This document shows positions 6,471-7,925 of a stretch of DNA of 7,925 nt, piece after piece. Origin of the DNA: JAAFHS01 sp043751715 (GTDB lineage Bacteria > Pseudomonadota > Alphaproteobacteria > Rhodobacterales > Rhodobacteraceae). The stretch covers positions 1-7,925 of the forward strand of contig JAYUZO010000169.1 in the NCBI GenBank assembly GCA_043751715.1. The letters run 5' to 3'. A program made the translations under genes and the position numbers. The notes beneath the pieces are model-generated. The model worked only from the letters and a program-made list of their open reading frames with translations, did no database searches and was not told the DNA's origin. Within the stretch, counting starts at the first letter, position 1; the number at the start of each line of letters is the position of its first letter.

Positions 6471-7410
6471 CATCGCCACCGCCGCCCATGCCGCCCACGC
6501 GCGCATCAAGGGGCTAGTCTATGAAACACCCTTGCTGCCGTCGCGCAACATTGGCGCGCGCACGGGCGTTGATCTGCATTTCAAGGCCGAGAATTTTCAA
6601 CACACCGGATCGTTCAAACTGCGCGGGGCCACCAACAAACTGGCGCTGATGGGGCAGGGTGCTGCGGCCATCACCGCGTCATCCGGCAACCACGGCATTG
6701 CCTGCAGCCATGCGGCCACACGCACCGGCGCGCGCCTGACGGTGGTGTTGCCTGAAACGGTTTCGCCCGCCAAACTGGCGCGTATCCGGGCCTATGGCAC
6801 TGATGTGGTCATCCATGGTGCAGATTCCGGTCTGGCCGAGGCGCATGCGCAAACCCTCGCCCATGACCGCGGCATCCCCTATATCTCACCTTACAACGAT
6901 CCCGATATCATTGCTGGCCAAGGCACCGCTGGCGTTGAAATGCTGGCCCAGCACCCGCGCCTTGATGCTGTTTTTATCAGCCTTGGCGGGGGCGGGCTGG
7001 TCAGCGGCATTGCGTCCGTGCTGAGGGCGGCCCACCTTGCCATCACGGTCTATGGCGTTTCGGCCACGGCCTCTGCCGCCCTTGCCGCCGCCATCCGCAC
7101 CGGTGCTGTGCACGACATTGCCCACCATGATACCCTTGCCGATGGCTGTGCTGGCGGCATGGACCATGATGCCATTACCCTGCCCATCGCAACCGCCGTG
7201 ATTGACCACCTGATTGATTGCTCTGAACCTGAAATCGCAACGGCCCTGCGCGCCATGGCCCATGAGGAGAACCAGATCGTTGAAGGTGCTGCTGCACTTG
7301 CACTGGCAGGCTTTTTGCAGGTGGCCCATACGTTGCGTGGCAAATCGGTCGCCGTCATTATCTGTGGTGCCAACTATGACCCGGCCAGGATCATGCCGTT
7401 TCTGGCTTGA
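6430..7410 (+). CDS. PLP-dependent threonine/serine dehydratase-family enzyme, EutB-like
   Basis: Fold-type II PLP enzyme that likely removes ammonia from a beta-hydroxy-amino acid to give a 2-oxo acid; 326 residues from the GTG start. PLP lysine Lys63 lies in SFKLRGA (61-67), followed by SSGNHG (84-89), the phosphate loop GGGGL (186-190), and Cys312 in ICGAN where many relatives have Ser or Cys facing the pyridine nitrogen. There is no ACT regulatory domain, so it resembles catabolic rather than isoleucine-biosynthetic dehydratases. The LADGCAGGMDHD region (237-248) recalls the LAD...GGG...D pattern of hydroxyectoine-utilisation dehydratase EutB. Start uncertain: GTG 6430 has AGGA five bases upstream but a 41-nt overlap with the previous gene; ATG 6445 or 6451 would give shorter overlaps and a more family-like N-terminus, but poorer Shine-Dalgarno sequences. 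Serine racemase-like activity is an alternative. Confidence 0.9.
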   Translation: MIFDWMAMPLYPADIATAAHAAHARIKGLVYETPLLPSRNIGARTGVDLHFKAENFQHTGSFKLRGATNKLALMGQGAAAITASSGNHGIACSHAATRTGARLTVVLPETVSPAKLARIRAYGTDVVIHGADSGLAEAHAQTLAHDRGIPYISPYNDPDIIAGQGTAGVEMLAQHPRLDAVFISLGGGGLVSGIASVLRAAHLAITVYGVSATASAALAAAIRTGAVHDIAHHDTLADGCAGGMDHDAITLPIATAVIDHLIDCSEPEIATALRAMAHEENQIVEGAAALALAGFLQVAHTLRGKSVAVIICGANYDPARIMPFLA

Positions 7411-7462
7411 TCACGCGGCTTCACCTGCGCATTCATCGGTCCACAAATATCCCATGGCGGGG

Positions 7463-7484
7463 CGGGGGGGTGTGAACCCCCCCG
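7463..7484. terminator. G7/C7 hairpin downstream of the operon (probable terminator)
   Basis: CGGGGGGG, loop TGTGAA, CCCCCCCG form a perfect 8-bp stem made only of G-C pairs, starting 53 nt after the stop of the dehydratase gene. There is no U-tract on either side, so it is not a canonical intrinsic terminator, but very stable U-poor hairpins at operon ends are common in high-GC alphaproteobacteria. It may instead protect the 3' end of the transcript. It is symmetric, so it could work on either strand. Confidence 0.55.
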
Positions 7485-7491
7485 AACGTCC

Positions 7492-7617
7492 ATGCCAGAA
7501 ACCGCAACTACTAGCAAAATTGCCACCGTGCGCGCCGCCCGTCCTGGCATTTTCGGTGAATTGCGCGCCGCAAATCGCCGGATAATTACACTTTTCGAAC
7601 AACGCCACCGATTTTGA
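7492..7617 (+). CDS. Possible small ORF, 41 residues, unrecognised
   Basis: ATG (7492) to TGA (7615-7617) encodes 41 residues starting MPETATTSKIATVRAARPG and ending in a basic, helix-like stretch (LRAANRRIITLFEQRHRF). The start lies only 7 nt after the G/C hairpin and has no convincing Shine-Dalgarno sequence, so a GTG at 7528 or no translation at all is equally possible. No signal peptide, membrane segment or known motif is visible. It shares its frame with the dehydratase upstream, and the frame is open from 7411 to 7617, which may be chance in GC-rich DNA. I do not assign a function; it may be part of a decayed gene. Confidence 0.2.
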   Translation: MPETATTSKIATVRAARPGIFGELRAANRRIITLFEQRHRF

Positions 7618-7802
7618 TTGGCGCCAACCAGGCCAGAAATCTTCGCTAACACCTTTGGTACGCCCGCAGGCCAGGTGGCCCTGCCTCCCGGTGGCACTGT
7701 GCTGGCAACCGGCACTCAAGTGTTGATCTGTCGCCCATGGTGCATGTTGCTGAGGCCATGGCGCTGGGCCGCCGCCTGCAATCAGAGGCCTTTTATGTCT
7801 GA
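7618..7802 (+). pseudogene. Possible gene remnant next to the insertion sequence
   Basis: Two adjacent plus-strand frames look protein-like. From about 7618 the frame reads LAPTRPEIFANTFGTPAGQ and continues to ATGTQV (about 7723). A different frame then reads VDLSPMVHVAEAMALGRRL (from 7722) and ends QSEAFYV at TGA 7800-7802. Joining them would need a frameshift near 7720-7724. The second part looks like a helical C-terminal tail of an enzyme, but I do not recognise the family. No start codon with a Shine-Dalgarno sequence precedes it. This may be the decayed 3' end of a gene lost when mobile DNA entered, or chance open frames in GC-rich sequence. Confidence 0.2.
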
Positions 7803-7805
7803 CGG

Positions 7806-7925
7806 TGACCGGTAATCCCCCCCGAAAGTAAGGGGCTGCAAAAGTAGAATTTTCTCGGCAAGATGAACGAGGAGATTTTGAATGAAGACAAGCAGATACA
7901 CGGAAGCGCAGATCCTTGCGATCCT
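7806..7925 (+). mobile_element. Left end of a probable IS3-family insertion sequence (runs off the window)
   Basis: The transposase start at 7882 is preceded by about 76 nt of leader beginning TGACCGGTAATCCCC (7806 on). A TG start and a run of C are common in IS407-group IS3 terminal repeats, so I place the boundary at 7806. It could also be at TGACGG (7800). The leader contains CCCC and GGGG arms (7817-7820, 7832-7835) around an A-rich loop. The right end is outside the window, so neither the inverted repeat nor a target duplication can be confirmed; CGG (7803-7805) would be a candidate 3-bp duplication. Confidence 0.65.
7882..7925 (+). CDS. IS3-family transposase OrfA, N-terminal fragment
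   Basis: ATG 7882 begins MKTSRYTEAQILAIL, truncated by the window edge after 14 full codons. This closely matches the conserved opening of OrfA proteins of IS3-family (IS407-like) elements, the small DNA-binding helix-turn-helix subunit that is normally fused to the DDE catalytic OrfB by programmed -1 frameshifting. A strong Shine-Dalgarno, GAGGAG (7869-7874), lies 7 nt upstream. The rest of the element is not visible, so whether it is intact is unknown. Confidence 0.8.
   Translation, partial: MKTSRYTEAQILAI

Larger units (their letters stand above)
7411..7805. other. Sparse region between the operon and the insertion sequence; no confident gene
   Basis: This 395-nt stretch holds a strong G/C hairpin (7463-7484), a 41-codon open frame (7492-7617), and a possibly decayed coding stretch (about 7618-7802). 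It is visibly more A/T-rich around 7495-7625 than the operon. A weak promoter-like pair is present: TTGCGC (7561-7566) and TAATTA (7583-7588), 16 nt apart. I see no tRNA or other RNA gene. No frame crosses it with convincing codon use, and the plus and minus frames that stay open do not resemble a family I know. Confidence 0.6.

Noticed and set aside
7561..7588. Promoter-like pair TTGCGC / TAATTA with 16-nt spacing
   Set aside because: Matches are partial and no confident gene follows, so it is mentioned only in the region description.
7411..7805. CRISPR array, tRNA or riboswitch in the sparse region
   Set aside because: No repeated units, no cloverleaf and no recognised aptamer core were found by eye.

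Overview
The window looks like a chromosomal or plasmid segment of a high-GC alphaproteobacterium, most likely Rhodobacterales. This is judged by eye from composition, codon choice and the general look of the proteins; no search was run. Almost all of positions 1-7410 is tightly packed coding sequence on the plus strand. The last ~500 bases are sparse and end in the left part of an IS3-type insertion sequence.

Layout: (1) the last 24 residues of a protein that by position is probably an ABC substrate-binding protein (1-75); (2) a perfect GC-rich hairpin (97-120); (3) an ABC ATPase (136-945) and an inner-membrane permease (932-1789) of the nitrate/sulfonate/taurine/pyrimidine-precursor importer class; (4) a cytosine-deaminase-like amidohydrolase (1786-3054); (5) a PCMH-type FAD-binding oxidoreductase (3051-4442); (6) two tandem paralogous flavodoxin-fold NAD(P)H:quinone-reductase-like proteins (4456-5037, 5038-5685); (7) a creatininase-family amidohydrolase (5682-6470); (8) a PLP-dependent threonine/serine-dehydratase-fold enzyme with EutB-like features (6430-7410). 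A G7/C7 hairpin lies 53 nt downstream. The stretch 7411-7805 has no confident gene, only possible decayed coding sequence. A probable IS3-family end starts near 7806, with the first 14 codons of its OrfA from 7882.

Gene joints are overlaps of 14, 4, 4, 4 and up to 41 nt, one direct abutment and one 13-nt gap, so these eight complete genes are almost certainly one operon. The order reads as importer first, then a catabolic set: hydrolytic deamination, flavin-dependent redox steps, amide or ring hydrolysis, and removal of ammonia from a hydroxy-amino acid. My inference is an uptake and degradation pathway for a small nitrogen-rich, probably cyclic (pyrimidine-, cyclic-amidine- or lactam-like) compound. 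I do not recognise it as a described pathway. The deaminase resembles E. coli CodA but has changes at two substrate-pocket positions, and the creatininase-like protein lacks a residue of true creatininase, so the obvious substrates cytosine and creatinine are both doubtful. The substrate cannot be read from the sequence.
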